Below are positions 1-8,306 of a DNA stretch of 64,000 nucleotides, in pieces. Each line of letters starts with the position of its first letter. Within the stretch, counting starts at the first letter, position 1. The notes beneath the pieces were generated by a model that ran no database searches, was not told where the DNA came from, and saw nothing but the letters and a program-made list of their open reading frames with translations. Position numbers and translations under genes: made by a program. This DNA comes from JADCCX01 sp031431475. GTDB taxonomy: Bacteria > Pseudomonadota > Alphaproteobacteria > Rhizobiales > Beijerinckiaceae. Where the stretch lies: the NCBI GenBank assembly GCA_031431475.1, contig JANPDL010000035.1, positions 310,001 through 374,000 of the forward strand, read 5' to 3'.

Positions 1-2
1 TG

Positions 3-605
3 TTGCTGATCGGTATTCCAGCAAAAGCTGTTCTCACAGGCGTTATCCTGTTTGCCCTGCCTATCCTGCTGACACAGCAGGGTTTCCTGAAAGAGGATAT
101 TGGTCAGGTGACCATGCTCTATGCCTGTGCGGTGATCATTTCATCGCACTTCGCCACGGCCAGCGCTGACCGGCGTCACAACACCGAAGGCATGCTCTTC
201 AAGGGGACCGTGATTACGGCCTTTGGTCTGGCGATGATGTCGCTTGTTGGTTTCCCCGGCGTGATCAACTGGGAAACCGGCGGTACGGCAGGAACATTTC
301 TGATCGTGGCTGGCGCGACACTGGTTGGCGTGGCCCATGGTTTCATCAATGCACCTGTCGTGACCCATGTCACCAACACAGAGCTTTCCGACACGATCGG
401 TACCACCAATGTTGCGGCGGGATACCGTTTGCTGGAGCGGATCGGCCACACCATCGGCCCGCTGATCATGGGTCAGATTTTTGTCTACACCGGCATTTCC
501 TGGAGTGTCTTTCTGGGCATCGCGATCTCCGTCTTCATTCTGGGTCTGCTGTTCCTCTCTCCGGAAAAGCCGGTTCCCAGCCACAACCAGACACATTCGG
601 CCTGA
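3..605 (+). CDS. MFS transporter, C-terminal part (cut by window edge)
   Basis: This is the C-terminal 200 residues of a major facilitator superfamily permease; the reading frame is open to the window edge, so the true start lies outside. About five hydrophobic helices alternate with short polar loops, and the protein ends in a short hydrophilic tail. The substrate cannot be inferred. The stop codon is two bases before the ATG of the binding-protein gene, and a GGDEF/EAL gene follows, so the three are probably one transcript. The MFS call rests on topology and general sequence character, not on a diagnostic motif. Confidence 0.7.
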   Translation: MLIGIPAKAVLTGVILFALPILLTQQGFLKEDIGQVTMLYACAVIISSHFATASADRRHNTEGMLFKGTVITAFGLAMMSLVGFPGVINWETGGTAGTFLIVAGATLVGVAHGFINAPVVTHVTNTELSDTIGTTNVAAGYRLLERIGHTIGPLIMGQIFVYTGISWSVFLGIAISVFILGLLFLSPEKPVPSHNQTHSA

Positions 606-607
606 CC

Positions 608-1861
608 ATGACCATGACACCGACACGACGCGAAGCCCTTCTGTTTCCAGCCAAAGCCCTGCTCCTGGGCAGCCTCGGCATGAGTGGTCTTGGCATAAGC
701 AGCTTTGGCAGCGCCCTGGCCCAGACCTTCGAAGCGCCTGCCGCTAACCTTCCTTACTGGAGCTGGTTCAAATACAGCACACAGGTCACTGACAAGTGGG
801 TTGTGGAAGCATCTGCGGGCGATCCAAACCGGGTGACCATTATGTCCAAACGGATTGGTGATACTGGTCCCCGTCAAAAGATGATCGTCGTCTATCCGCG
901 CCCATCGTCGGCGTATGATATCGCGATCTCGAAGATTCTGAGCGTCTTTGACGACAAGTTGCTGAATGTCGAAGTGACCGTCGTCAATTTCCTCAACAAC
1001 GACCAGCGCGGCATGGAGCTGATCAAGGCTGCTGAGGCCGCCAGGTACGATCTGATGCTGGCCATGGGCTCTGAAACAACGGCCTGGCTCTGGGACAATT
1101 ACAAGAACGGTCGCATTCCGGTCGTTTCCGTTTGTTCCAAGGACCCTGTCGTTCTGGGCCAGTCCCCGGGATACAACCGCGGTTCGGGCACGAACTTCGC
1201 CTTCACCTCGCTCAACATGCCCATCGACGTCCAGATGGCCTATGTGAACGAGCTGAAACCGAAGCTGCGCAATATCGCTGTGCTGGTCGATTCCCGCAAC
1301 ATCAGCGCCATCGAGACGCAGGCAAAACCGGTGATCACCTATGCCAAGGCCAAGGGCATCCGCGTGATCGAACTTTCGGTCCAGAATCCGGATAATGCCA
1401 AGGCAGAGCTGGAGCGCATGGTGAAGGACGCCACGGCGCAGATGACCAAGAATGACCCCCAGCTCGGGGACAGCATCTTCTGGGTCACTGGCAGTACATC
1501 GGTCTTCCGCGAGATTGCGACCATCAATGCCCATGCCGGACGCGCCGCCGTGATCAGCGTCGTGCCGGAGATCGTGCGGGGTGGTGATGACAGTGCGGTG
1601 CTCTCCATCGGCATCAGCTTTGAATCGAATGCCCATATCGCGGCGGTTTTTGCAGCCGATGTGATCCGTGGACGAGCAAAGGCGGGTGAGTTGAAGGTCG
1701 GTCTCGTGTCACCGCCCGATATCGCCATCAGCTTCCGCAAGATCCGCGAAATTGCGATGACCATTCCGCTGTCGTTCTTCGAGGCTGCAGGGACGATTTA
1801 TGATTACGACGGCAAACTTATCCGGATTGACGGCGTCTCCGTGACACCGACCACGAACTAA
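608..1861 (+). CDS. ABC-type substrate-binding protein (PF04392-like)
   Basis: A 417-residue exported protein. The N-terminus carries a twin-arginine-like stretch (TRREALLF) followed by a hydrophobic segment and an ALAQ cleavage-like site near residue 39, so Tat or Sec export is likely. The mature part has the two-lobed alternating alpha/beta character of type 1 periplasmic binding proteins and resembles the ABC_sub_bind family (segments such as NIAVLVDSRN and SPPDIAISFRKI). No ABC permease or ATPase gene lies next to it; its neighbours are an MFS permease (2-bp gap) and a c-di-GMP enzyme (24-bp gap). It may therefore sense a ligand rather than deliver one. The ligand is unknown. Confidence 0.72.
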   Translation: MTMTPTRREALLFPAKALLLGSLGMSGLGISSFGSALAQTFEAPAANLPYWSWFKYSTQVTDKWVVEASAGDPNRVTIMSKRIGDTGPRQKMIVVYPRPSSAYDIAISKILSVFDDKLLNVEVTVVNFLNNDQRGMELIKAAEAARYDLMLAMGSETTAWLWDNYKNGRIPVVSVCSKDPVVLGQSPGYNRGSGTNFAFTSLNMPIDVQMAYVNELKPKLRNIAVLVDSRNISAIETQAKPVITYAKAKGIRVIELSVQNPDNAKAELERMVKDATAQMTKNDPQLGDSIFWVTGSTSVFREIATINAHAGRAAVISVVPEIVRGGDDSAVLSIGISFESNAHIAAVFAADVIRGRAKAGELKVGLVSPPDIAISFRKIREIAMTIPLSFFEAAGTIYDYDGKLIRIDGVSVTPTTN

Positions 1862-1885
1862 TCGCATTGCGATGGGACATTGAAA

Positions 1886-4564
1886 ATGAAATCCAGTTTC
1901 GTATCTTCCGCCGCTCATGCGGTTCAACCGGCCGGAGATTCTGTTGCCCCGGAAGCCATTGTGGCCCCATCGTCGGGGTTGGCATGGTTTCAGGCCTTTG
2001 AGACACTGCTCGACAATCACTCGCTCGAGGAGGTTCTCGAGAGTGTGATTATGGCCACATCTGGCACGCTGGACGCTTCCGCGCAGCTCTTTCTGGTCGT
2101 GAAGGATGCGTCTGCTGATACGGGCTGGCGCTTCAACACGAGGGCCAAGGCATCGCCGTGTCTCCCCCTGATCACACCGGGTGGGCAGGAAAGCCTGATG
2201 CTGGATGAGGCAATGGCCAGTGGCCAAATCCAGATTGCGATGGATTTGCGAACGGTATTGCGGACCGAAAGCGTCGTCCGCACTGCTGCGCTGGGCTATC
2301 GCTCCGCCATCTGCGCACCCATTTTCGAGAAGGGCGGCTCAGCCGTTGTCGGCGCGGTGGTTGTATATTTCGCGCAACCGCCCACAGACAGCGATGTTTC
2401 CCGGCTCTCGGTCGATGCCATCGCCCGGATGGTGTCGTCTGTGCTTCAGATGCGGGCGGCTTCCGCGGATGCCGATCGCGCCGAGCACCAGCTGGCAGCG
2501 CTTGCGTCCACCATTCCCGGCGTTGTCTACCAGCGCCGTGTTCACACCGATGGCACCATCCGCTACACCTATATCAGCGAAAGCGCCTTTGACTTGTTCG
2601 GTGTCACTGCGGCCACGATCCTGTCGAATCCTGAGGCCCTGTTCCAGCATTACGGTCCGGACTACCGGAAAGAATTCCGCAATCGTCTGTTGAAGGCATC
2701 GGCGGAGATGTCGCTCTGGGACGTGGAAGCCACGATCAATCGTCCTGATGGCACCACGCGCTACACGCATGCGATCGCGCGGCCTGCCAAGGAAATCGAT
2801 GGCTCAGTGCTGTGGACCGGTGTCATCCTGGATGCCACCCGCATCAAGGAAGCGGAATTGGCGGCCAGCCTGGCCGAGAGCAACACCCGCATTGCCATCG
2901 TTGAAAGCCTGTCACAGGGCCTGCTGATGTTTGACCGTGATGATCTTCTCACGATCCGCAACAGCCATTTCATCAAGCTCTATCCCGCTCTCGCTGAACT
3001 CGCAGTTCCGGGCGCGTCCTATCTCGATATCCTGAACGGCGAGCTTGATATTGCCATCAATCCGCAGGCCTTTGGCGATAGTCACAAGGACGAGCTGGTT
3101 GACCGCGTGGTTCGTCATGGCGAACAGCATCTGGTCTATGAAAGGCAGATGGCGGACGATCGCTATATCCTCGTGAACGAATACAGGACACCCAGCGAAG
3201 AAACTGTCGTCCTCTACACCGATATCAGCGAGCTGAAATCCCGCGAAAAGAAAATTCAGCATCTGGCGCATCACGATTCGCTGACCGGACTTCCCAACCG
3301 TGTGGTGTTTCATGACAAGCTGAATGAAGCCATCCAGCATGCGCAGCAAACCCAGACGACCGTTGCTGTCCTCTGCCTTGATCTCGATCGCTTCAAGAAT
3401 ATCAACGACACACTTGGCCATCACATAGGAGACCTGCTGCTTCAGGAGGTCGCGCGACGCCTTCAGGGCGTCCTGCGCGTGTCGGATACGGCGTGCCGTC
3501 TGGGTGGTGACGAATTTGCCATCATCATGCCGGGGATCAAGAGCCAGGATGTTCCGACGTCGCTGGCATGGCGACTGCTCGATGCGGTCAGCCAGCCCTT
3601 CTTCGTGCAAGGCCAGTCCATTGTATCGGGCACAAGCGTCGGCATTGCACTGTCGACGAATGGCGAAGTGCCGCCGGAAGATGTGCTGAAGAACGGCGAT
3701 CTTGCGCTGTATCGGGCAAAGGCTGACGGGCGCGGTACCTTCCGCTATTTCGAGGCGGAAATGGATGCCAAGGCGCAAGCGCGCCGCATGCTCGAGATCG
3801 AGCTTCGCGCCGCACTCGTGCTGGGTCAGCTTGAGGTGCATTATCAGCCGCTGGTCGATGTCTACACAGCGCAGATGATGGGTGTAGAAGCACTTGTGCG
3901 CTGGAATCATCCTACGAAGGGCTTCATCCCGCCGCCCGAGTTCATTCCGCTTGCAGAAGAAACCGGCCTGATCAATCAGCTCGGCCAATTCGTCCTCAAG
4001 ACGGCTTGTATCGATGCCGCGAGCTGGTCATCCGATATCCGCGTGGCCGTGAACATTTCTCCTGCGCAGTTCAGGGACAAGAACTTCGTTGATTTTGTGA
4101 AGGCGATGATTCTTGAAAGTGGCCTCGATCCGAGGCGGCTCGAGCTTGAGATCACTGAGTCAATGCTGCTACGCAATACGGACGCCAATCTCGCCATCCT
4201 GCATGAGCTGAAGGCGCTGGGCATCCGCATCTCCATGGATGATTTCGGCACCGGCTATTCCTCGCTGGGCACCCTTCGCTCGTTCCCGTTCGACAAGCTG
4301 AAAATTGACAAGTCCTTCATCACCGATCTGAACAAGACAGCAGATGCCGCCGCCATCATCCGTGCAGTGCTCACCCTGGGCCGAAGCCTTGGTATGGTGA
4401 CCACGGCCGAAGGTGTGGAGACACGGGATCAACTGACATATCTCAGGGTCGAGGGATGTACCGAGGTCCAGGGGCATTATTATGCCAAGGCGTTGACGCT
4501 GGTGGAGATCAATGCGTTCCTGCTCGAACAGCCCAACCGCATTATGTCGCCTGTGTTGTTCTGA
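1886..4564 (+). CDS. GAF-PAS-PAS-GGDEF-EAL cyclic-di-GMP enzyme
   Basis: An 892-residue cytoplasmic signalling protein with no membrane segment. A GAF-like sensor covers about residues 30-190. Two PAS-like modules follow (about 205-320 and 330-450), then GGDEF (about 455-620) and EAL (about 635-885). The GGDEF signature is intact at 540-544, with an inhibitory I-site RVSD at 531-534. The EAL motif is at 668-670 and the DDFGTGYSSL loop is also intact, so both cyclase and phosphodiesterase activities are possible. I chose the ATG at 1886 because GGGA at 1874-1877 sits 8 nt upstream; a TTG at 1880 is in frame but too close to that site. It follows the binding-protein gene by 24 bp. Confidence 0.93.
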   Translation: MKSSFVSSAAHAVQPAGDSVAPEAIVAPSSGLAWFQAFETLLDNHSLEEVLESVIMATSGTLDASAQLFLVVKDASADTGWRFNTRAKASPCLPLITPGGQESLMLDEAMASGQIQIAMDLRTVLRTESVVRTAALGYRSAICAPIFEKGGSAVVGAVVVYFAQPPTDSDVSRLSVDAIARMVSSVLQMRAASADADRAEHQLAALASTIPGVVYQRRVHTDGTIRYTYISESAFDLFGVTAATILSNPEALFQHYGPDYRKEFRNRLLKASAEMSLWDVEATINRPDGTTRYTHAIARPAKEIDGSVLWTGVILDATRIKEAELAASLAESNTRIAIVESLSQGLLMFDRDDLLTIRNSHFIKLYPALAELAVPGASYLDILNGELDIAINPQAFGDSHKDELVDRVVRHGEQHLVYERQMADDRYILVNEYRTPSEETVVLYTDISELKSREKKIQHLAHHDSLTGLPNRVVFHDKLNEAIQHAQQTQTTVAVLCLDLDRFKNINDTLGHHIGDLLLQEVARRLQGVLRVSDTACRLGGDEFAIIMPGIKSQDVPTSLAWRLLDAVSQPFFVQGQSIVSGTSVGIALSTNGEVPPEDVLKNGDLALYRAKADGRGTFRYFEAEMDAKAQARRMLEIELRAALVLGQLEVHYQPLVDVYTAQMMGVEALVRWNHPTKGFIPPPEFIPLAEETGLINQLGQFVLKTACIDAASWSSDIRVAVNISPAQFRDKNFVDFVKAMILESGLDPRRLELEITESMLLRNTDANLAILHELKALGIRISMDDFGTGYSSLGTLRSFPFDKLKIDKSFITDLNKTADAAAIIRAVLTLGRSLGMVTTAEGVETRDQLTYLRVEGCTEVQGHYYAKALTLVEINAFLLEQPNRIMSPVLF

Positions 4565-4609
4565 CCAGGGGGCTGTTGCAGCCCTGCGACTCAGCTATGC
4601 CAGTTCTGA

Positions 4610-5728
4610 ATGACCGATTTCTCCCCACAGCAGGATTCAGCCCTGCTTGCCGTCTCGCGCTGGCTGAAGGCCGCCAAATCCGGCAAGGCTCCGCAATTGT
4701 TCCGCCTGTTCGGCTATGCCGGCACGGGCAAGACCACGCTCGCCCGGCACATTGCCGAGGGCGTGGACGGTGAGGTGCGGTTTGCGGCCTTCACCGGCAA
4801 AGCCGCGATGATGCTGCGGGCCAAGGGCTGCAACGAGGCCTCCACAATCCACTCCATGATCTACCGCTCGCAGACCGAGGATGATACGGGTACGCCGAGC
4901 TTTTCGCTCAACCGGCAATCCGACGTGAAGAAGGCTGATCTGGTCATCATCGACGAATGCTCGATGGTGGACGAGGAACTGGGCAAGGATCTGATGTCGT
5001 TTGGCGTGCCGGTGCTGGTGCTGGGGGATCCTGCGCAATTGCCGCCGGTGAAGGGTGGCGGGTTTTTCACCGAACATGATCCTGATGTGATGCTGACCGA
5101 GGTGCATCGTCAGGCGCGGGACAACCCGATCATCCGCATGTCGATGGACATCCGCGGGGGCGAGCGGCTGTCTTTGGGTGACTACGGTGCCAGCCGGGTG
5201 ATGCAGCGGGGCGCGCTGGGCAAGGATGATATGGCGAACCTCGTGCTTGCCGCCGATCAGGTGCTGGTGGGCCGCAACAAGACGCGGCGGGATTTCAACC
5301 TGCGCATGCGCGAACTGATGGGCCGCACCGATCCGCTGCCGGTGGCGGGCGACAAGGTGGTGTGCCTGCGCAACAACAAGACCAAGGGCCTGCTGAACGG
5401 TGCGACCTTCACGGTCAAAGCGGTTGGCAAGGCCAAGACCGGCATGGTGACGATGCGGCTTGATCCCGATGATGTCTCGGCGCTCAACGTGAAAGTGTCG
5501 GTTTTGCCCGAGTTCTTCCTGGGGCAGGAGGACAACCTGCCGTGGCAGGTGCGCCGTGAATCGGATGAATTCGACTATGGTTTTGCGCTGACCGTGCACA
5601 AGGCGCAGGGCTCGCAATGGGATCGGGTGGTGCTGTTCGACGAGAGTTTCGCATTCCGCGAGCACAGGGACCGCTGGCTCTACACCGCGATCACGCGGGC
5701 GGCGGAGAGCGTTGTGGTGGTGGTGTGA
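4610..5728 (+). CDS. RecD-like ATP-dependent DNA helicase (AAA, UvrD_C_2)
   Basis: A 372-residue single-polypeptide SF1 helicase core. The Walker A motif is GYAGTGKTTLA (about residues 37-47), Walker B is the VIIDECSMVD block, motif III is LGDPAQLPPV, and the C-terminal UvrD_C_2 block with VHKAQGSQWD and TAITRA is present. It lacks the long N-terminal domain of RecD2 and is shorter than RecD of RecBCD, so it belongs with the short AAA-type RecD-like proteins of alphaproteobacteria, and a role in DNA repair is inferred. A small hairpin (GGGCTG at 4570-4575 with CAGCCC at 4579-4584) separates it from the upstream signalling gene. Confidence 0.85.
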   Translation: MTDFSPQQDSALLAVSRWLKAAKSGKAPQLFRLFGYAGTGKTTLARHIAEGVDGEVRFAAFTGKAAMMLRAKGCNEASTIHSMIYRSQTEDDTGTPSFSLNRQSDVKKADLVIIDECSMVDEELGKDLMSFGVPVLVLGDPAQLPPVKGGGFFTEHDPDVMLTEVHRQARDNPIIRMSMDIRGGERLSLGDYGASRVMQRGALGKDDMANLVLAADQVLVGRNKTRRDFNLRMRELMGRTDPLPVAGDKVVCLRNNKTKGLLNGATFTVKAVGKAKTGMVTMRLDPDDVSALNVKVSVLPEFFLGQEDNLPWQVRRESDEFDYGFALTVHKAQGSQWDRVVLFDESFAFREHRDRWLYTAITRAAESVVVVV

Positions 5729-5737
5729 AAGCGGGTG

Positions 5738-5774
5738 GAAACGCGAGGCTTCTTGACGTCCTGCCCCGCGTTTC
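5738..5774. terminator. Inverted repeat between convergent genes
   Basis: The arms GAAACGCGAGGC (5738-5749) and GCCCCGCGTTTC (5763-5774) pair over 11 of 12 positions around a 13-nt loop. They lie between the convergent helicase gene and the small membrane-protein gene. There is no strong U-tract on either side, so this is a possible bidirectional terminator only. Confidence 0.4.
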
Positions 5775-5788
5775 TTGTCCCATTCTCA

Positions 5789-6037
5789 TCAGGCGCCCAT
5801 GACACTCTGGAAGGCGATCGTGAGAGGCACGAGAGCCGAGACCGCGCCCAGAACGCTGATGACGATGTCGCGGATCACGGCAATGCGCTCGCGCTCGGGA
5901 TCATTGTCATCGCGGCGCAGAAGATGCTCGCGCTTGACCTTTTCATTCAAGCTGCCGCGCATGGGATGACCGCCGAGAAGCGAGGGATCTGTGCGCTGGA
6001 AATTGCGGGCGATGTTCAGATGTGCGTTGCTGCTCAT
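5789..6037 (-). CDS. Small single-pass membrane protein, unknown function
   Basis: An 82-residue protein. The first 50 residues are hydrophilic and charged, with a KVKREHLLRRDDNDPERER stretch. One hydrophobic segment follows (about residues 55-78, VISVLGAVSALVPLTIAF), suggesting a C-terminal membrane anchor with the basic part in the cytoplasm. The start is supported by GGAGAA 7 nt upstream of the ATG. It is transcribed alone, away from the AT-rich spacer, and converges on the helicase gene. I do not recognise the family. Confidence 0.7.
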   Translation of the reverse strand: MSSNAHLNIARNFQRTDPSLLGGHPMRGSLNEKVKREHLLRRDDNDPERERIAVIRDIVISVLGAVSALVPLTIAFQSVMGA

Positions 6038-6104
6038 GTCAGTTCTCCAAAGGTTTGCCGGGTTCCCAGTGGGTTGCCGGGGTTAACTGGCCCTCGGTTA
6101 TGAG

Positions 6105-6255
6105 AATGACGCAATTCTTTGTTGACGCAATGCATTGGTTGGCTTTTACCTAATATCTACAATTAGAGCGAGTTAATAGGCGCAAATTGAAAAGAGTTAA
6201 ATTCAATAAATACGGGTTATGGAATAATTGAAACGTATTATATACTTAATATGTA
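6105..6255. other. AT-rich intergenic spacer
   Basis: The stretch 6121-6300 is about 31% GC by count (55 of 180), whereas the surroundings are well above 60%. It separates prmC (whose last codons share the bias) from the promoter side of the small membrane-protein gene. It holds many TATAAT-like words (for example around 6151 and 6236) but no open reading frame, tRNA or clear terminator that I can see. It probably contains the promoter of the 5789-6037 gene and the 3' end of the prfA-prmC transcript. Confidence 0.6.
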
Positions 6256-7056
6256 TCAGATTTTATTCAAAATAATTGCACGCTCTATTCCGTTCAAATC
6301 ATTGCGAAATTTAACGAGAGAAAGGCCGCAGGCGCGCGCTATTGCGAGCACGGCAGCGCCCTGCCCGTACCCGAACTCCTGAACTACTATGCCGCCGGGA
6401 GCCAGAAGGGTGGGAACTTTTGGCAATAACGCGCGATAGCAGGCGAATCCGTCCGTTCCACCGTCGAGCGCCAGACGCGGATCATGATCGCGTACTTCCG
6501 GGTCCAGACCAGCGATATCGGGCGTGGGGATATAGGGCGGATTGGAGACGATCAGGTTGAAAGGGCCGGTCAGATCGTCTGTCCAGTCGCCTTGCTGGAA
6601 GACCGCACGGCTGGAAAGGCCGGTGTGTTCGGCATTCTCGCGCGCCACCAGCAGTGCCTCCTCGCTGATATCGATGCCGACGCCTGTTGCCTCATGGAAT
6701 TCATCCAGCAGGGCCAGCAGGATCGCGCCGGTGCCCGTGCCGAGATCAAGAATATGCAACGGTGTGTGCTTGTCATGGCGGGCAAGCATGACATCGCGCC
6801 CGGCACGGACAACCGTCTCTGTATCGGAGCGTGGCGAGAGCGTCGCTGCTGTGACCTTGAGATCGAGCGTCCAGAAACCCCGGTGGCCGATGATACGGTC
6901 CACGGGTTCGCCAGCAAGGCGGCGCGCGATGAAGGCTTCCAGTCTTGCGCTATCGTCGCCTGTCTCTTCCAGCAGCCACCGCGCTTCCAGCATAGCCGCA
7001 TCTTCGGCGACAGTGCGCAGTCTATCGGCAACGGCACGCTGCCGCGAGGCTGTCAC
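6256..7056 (-). CDS. prmC: Release factor N5-glutamine methyltransferase
   Basis: A 266-residue SAM-dependent methyltransferase that methylates the glutamine of the GGQ motif of RF1 and RF2. The SAM-binding motif LDLGTGTGAILLAL and the catalytic NPPYIPTPD motif (about residues 165-173) are intact, and an N-terminal helical domain for release-factor recognition precedes them. The start is GTG, overlapping the prfA stop as GTGA, which is typical of translational coupling and places the modifying enzyme directly after its substrate. The length is close to the usual 270-290. The last codons fall in the AT-rich spacer. Confidence 0.95.
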   Translation of the reverse strand: MTASRQRAVADRLRTVAEDAAMLEARWLLEETGDDSARLEAFIARRLAGEPVDRIIGHRGFWTLDLKVTAATLSPRSDTETVVRAGRDVMLARHDKHTPLHILDLGTGTGAILLALLDEFHEATGVGIDISEEALLVARENAEHTGLSSRAVFQQGDWTDDLTGPFNLIVSNPPYIPTPDIAGLDPEVRDHDPRLALDGGTDGFACYRALLPKVPTLLAPGGIVVQEFGYGQGAAVLAIARACGLSLVKFRNDLNGIERAIILNKI

Positions 7057-8126
7057 AAGCCCTCCTCCGCCAGCAGCGAGGCCTGATGCTCGGTGATCAG
7101 CGGTTCGATCACCGGATCCAGATCACCCGCCACGATCTTCTCCAGTGAATAGAGCGTGAGATTGATGCGATGGTCCGTGAGTCTCCCTTGCGGGAAATTG
7201 TAGGTGCGGATGCGCTCCGAGCGGTCACCGGAGCCGACCTTGGCCTTGCGGTCCGCCGCGCGCACATCGTCCAGCTTCTGGCGCTCCAGATCATAGAGGC
7301 GCGATTTCAGCACCTGCATGGCCTTGGCCCGGTTCTGGTGCTGCGAGCGCTGGTCCTGCGAGAAGACCACCAGCCCGGAGGGCAAATGCGTGACGCGGAT
7401 GGCGCTTTCAGTCTTGTTGACGTGCTGCCCACCGGCACCCTGGGCGCGCATCGTGTCCACCTTCAGGTCCTTGTCATCGATCGTGACATCCACGTCCTGC
7501 GCCATCGGCATCACGGCGACCGTTGCGGCTGACGTGTGGATACGTCCCTGCGTCTCGGTGTCCGGTACACGCTGCACGCGGTGCACGCCGGATTCGAATT
7601 TCATGCGGGCATAGACGCCATGGCCCGAGATTTCGGCGATGATCTCCTTGAAGCCGCCCATGGTGCCTTCGCTCTCCGACACCGCCTCAAGCCGCCAGCC
7701 CCGCAGTGCGGCATAACGCTGGTACATGCGATAGAGATCGCCCGCGAAGAGCGAGGCTTCGTCGCCGCCGGTGCCAGCGCGGATTTCGAGGATGGCGTCC
7801 CCGTCATCGGCGGCATCTTTCGGCAGCAGCGCGATGCGCAGCGATTGCTGAAGGGCCGCGATCCTGTCGTCGAGCGCCGGTAGCTCCTCCATCGCCAGCG
7901 CCTTCATCTCGGCATCGGTGGCGGGATCGGCGAGCATGGCGGAGAGATCGGCGTGTTCGGCCTCGGCCACGCGCAGATTGCCGATGGCCTCCACGAGGGG
8001 GGCGAGTTCCGCCTGTTCCTTCGAGAGCCTGATGATCTCATCCGTTGGCGGCCCGCTGTTGAGCCGCGCCTCCACCTCGGCGGAGCGCCGCAGGATCAGG
8101 TCAAGCTTGTCGGCGGGAAGTTTCAA
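7053..8126 (-). CDS. prfA: Peptide chain release factor 1
   Basis: A 357-residue class I release factor reading UAA and UAG. The GGQ loop (GAGGQHVNKTESAIRV) needed for peptidyl-tRNA hydrolysis is present. The block VPDTETQGRIHTSAATVAVMP is RF1-type rather than RF2-type. The start is TTG, giving the N-terminus MKLPADKLDLILRRSAEVEA, which aligns in length and character with the RF1 N-terminal helix; no better start exists downstream. It forms an operon with prmC and is divergent from pstS. Confidence 0.96.
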   Translation of the reverse strand: MKLPADKLDLILRRSAEVEARLNSGPPTDEIIRLSKEQAELAPLVEAIGNLRVAEAEHADLSAMLADPATDAEMKALAMEELPALDDRIAALQQSLRIALLPKDAADDGDAILEIRAGTGGDEASLFAGDLYRMYQRYAALRGWRLEAVSESEGTMGGFKEIIAEISGHGVYARMKFESGVHRVQRVPDTETQGRIHTSAATVAVMPMAQDVDVTIDDKDLKVDTMRAQGAGGQHVNKTESAIRVTHLPSGLVVFSQDQRSQHQNRAKAMQVLKSRLYDLERQKLDDVRAADRKAKVGSGDRSERIRTYNFPQGRLTDHRINLTLYSLEKIVAGDLDPVIEPLITEHQASLLAEEGL

Positions 8127-8247
8127 GGGGAAAGCCCTGGTCCTGGTCCGTTGTCATAAGAATGTCGCGGCGGCTTCTATGGATGAAAGCAGCCCGTGAT
8201 GAAAGCGCTTTGGGCTGAAAGAGGCGTTGGCACAAGTTGTGTGTCAC

Positions 8248-8266
8248 CTGTCATAAAACCGTCATC
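8248..8266 (+). promoter_or_regulatory. Pho box upstream of pstS
   Basis: CTGTCATAAAACCGTCATC is an almost exact match to the PhoB-binding consensus: two 7-bp CTGTCAT-type direct repeats separated by an A-rich 4-bp spacer. A further TGTCAC half-site lies just upstream. It sits 40 bp before the pstS ATG and replaces the -35 region in known Pho promoters. The phoB gene is in the same operon, so autoregulation is expected. Confidence 0.92.
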
Positions 8267-8306
8267 GCGCCTTCCCAAGGGAAGTGCGTTCTCATAGGAG
8301 CTTCCC

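Noticed and set aside
485..1636. Open frame of 383 codons opposite the binding protein
   Set aside because: Antisense to a protein with a clear signal peptide and fold; composition is typical of shadow frames.
8248..8266. Pho box as a direct-repeat mobile element remnant
   Set aside because: Position, spacing and downstream genes fit a standard PhoB site.
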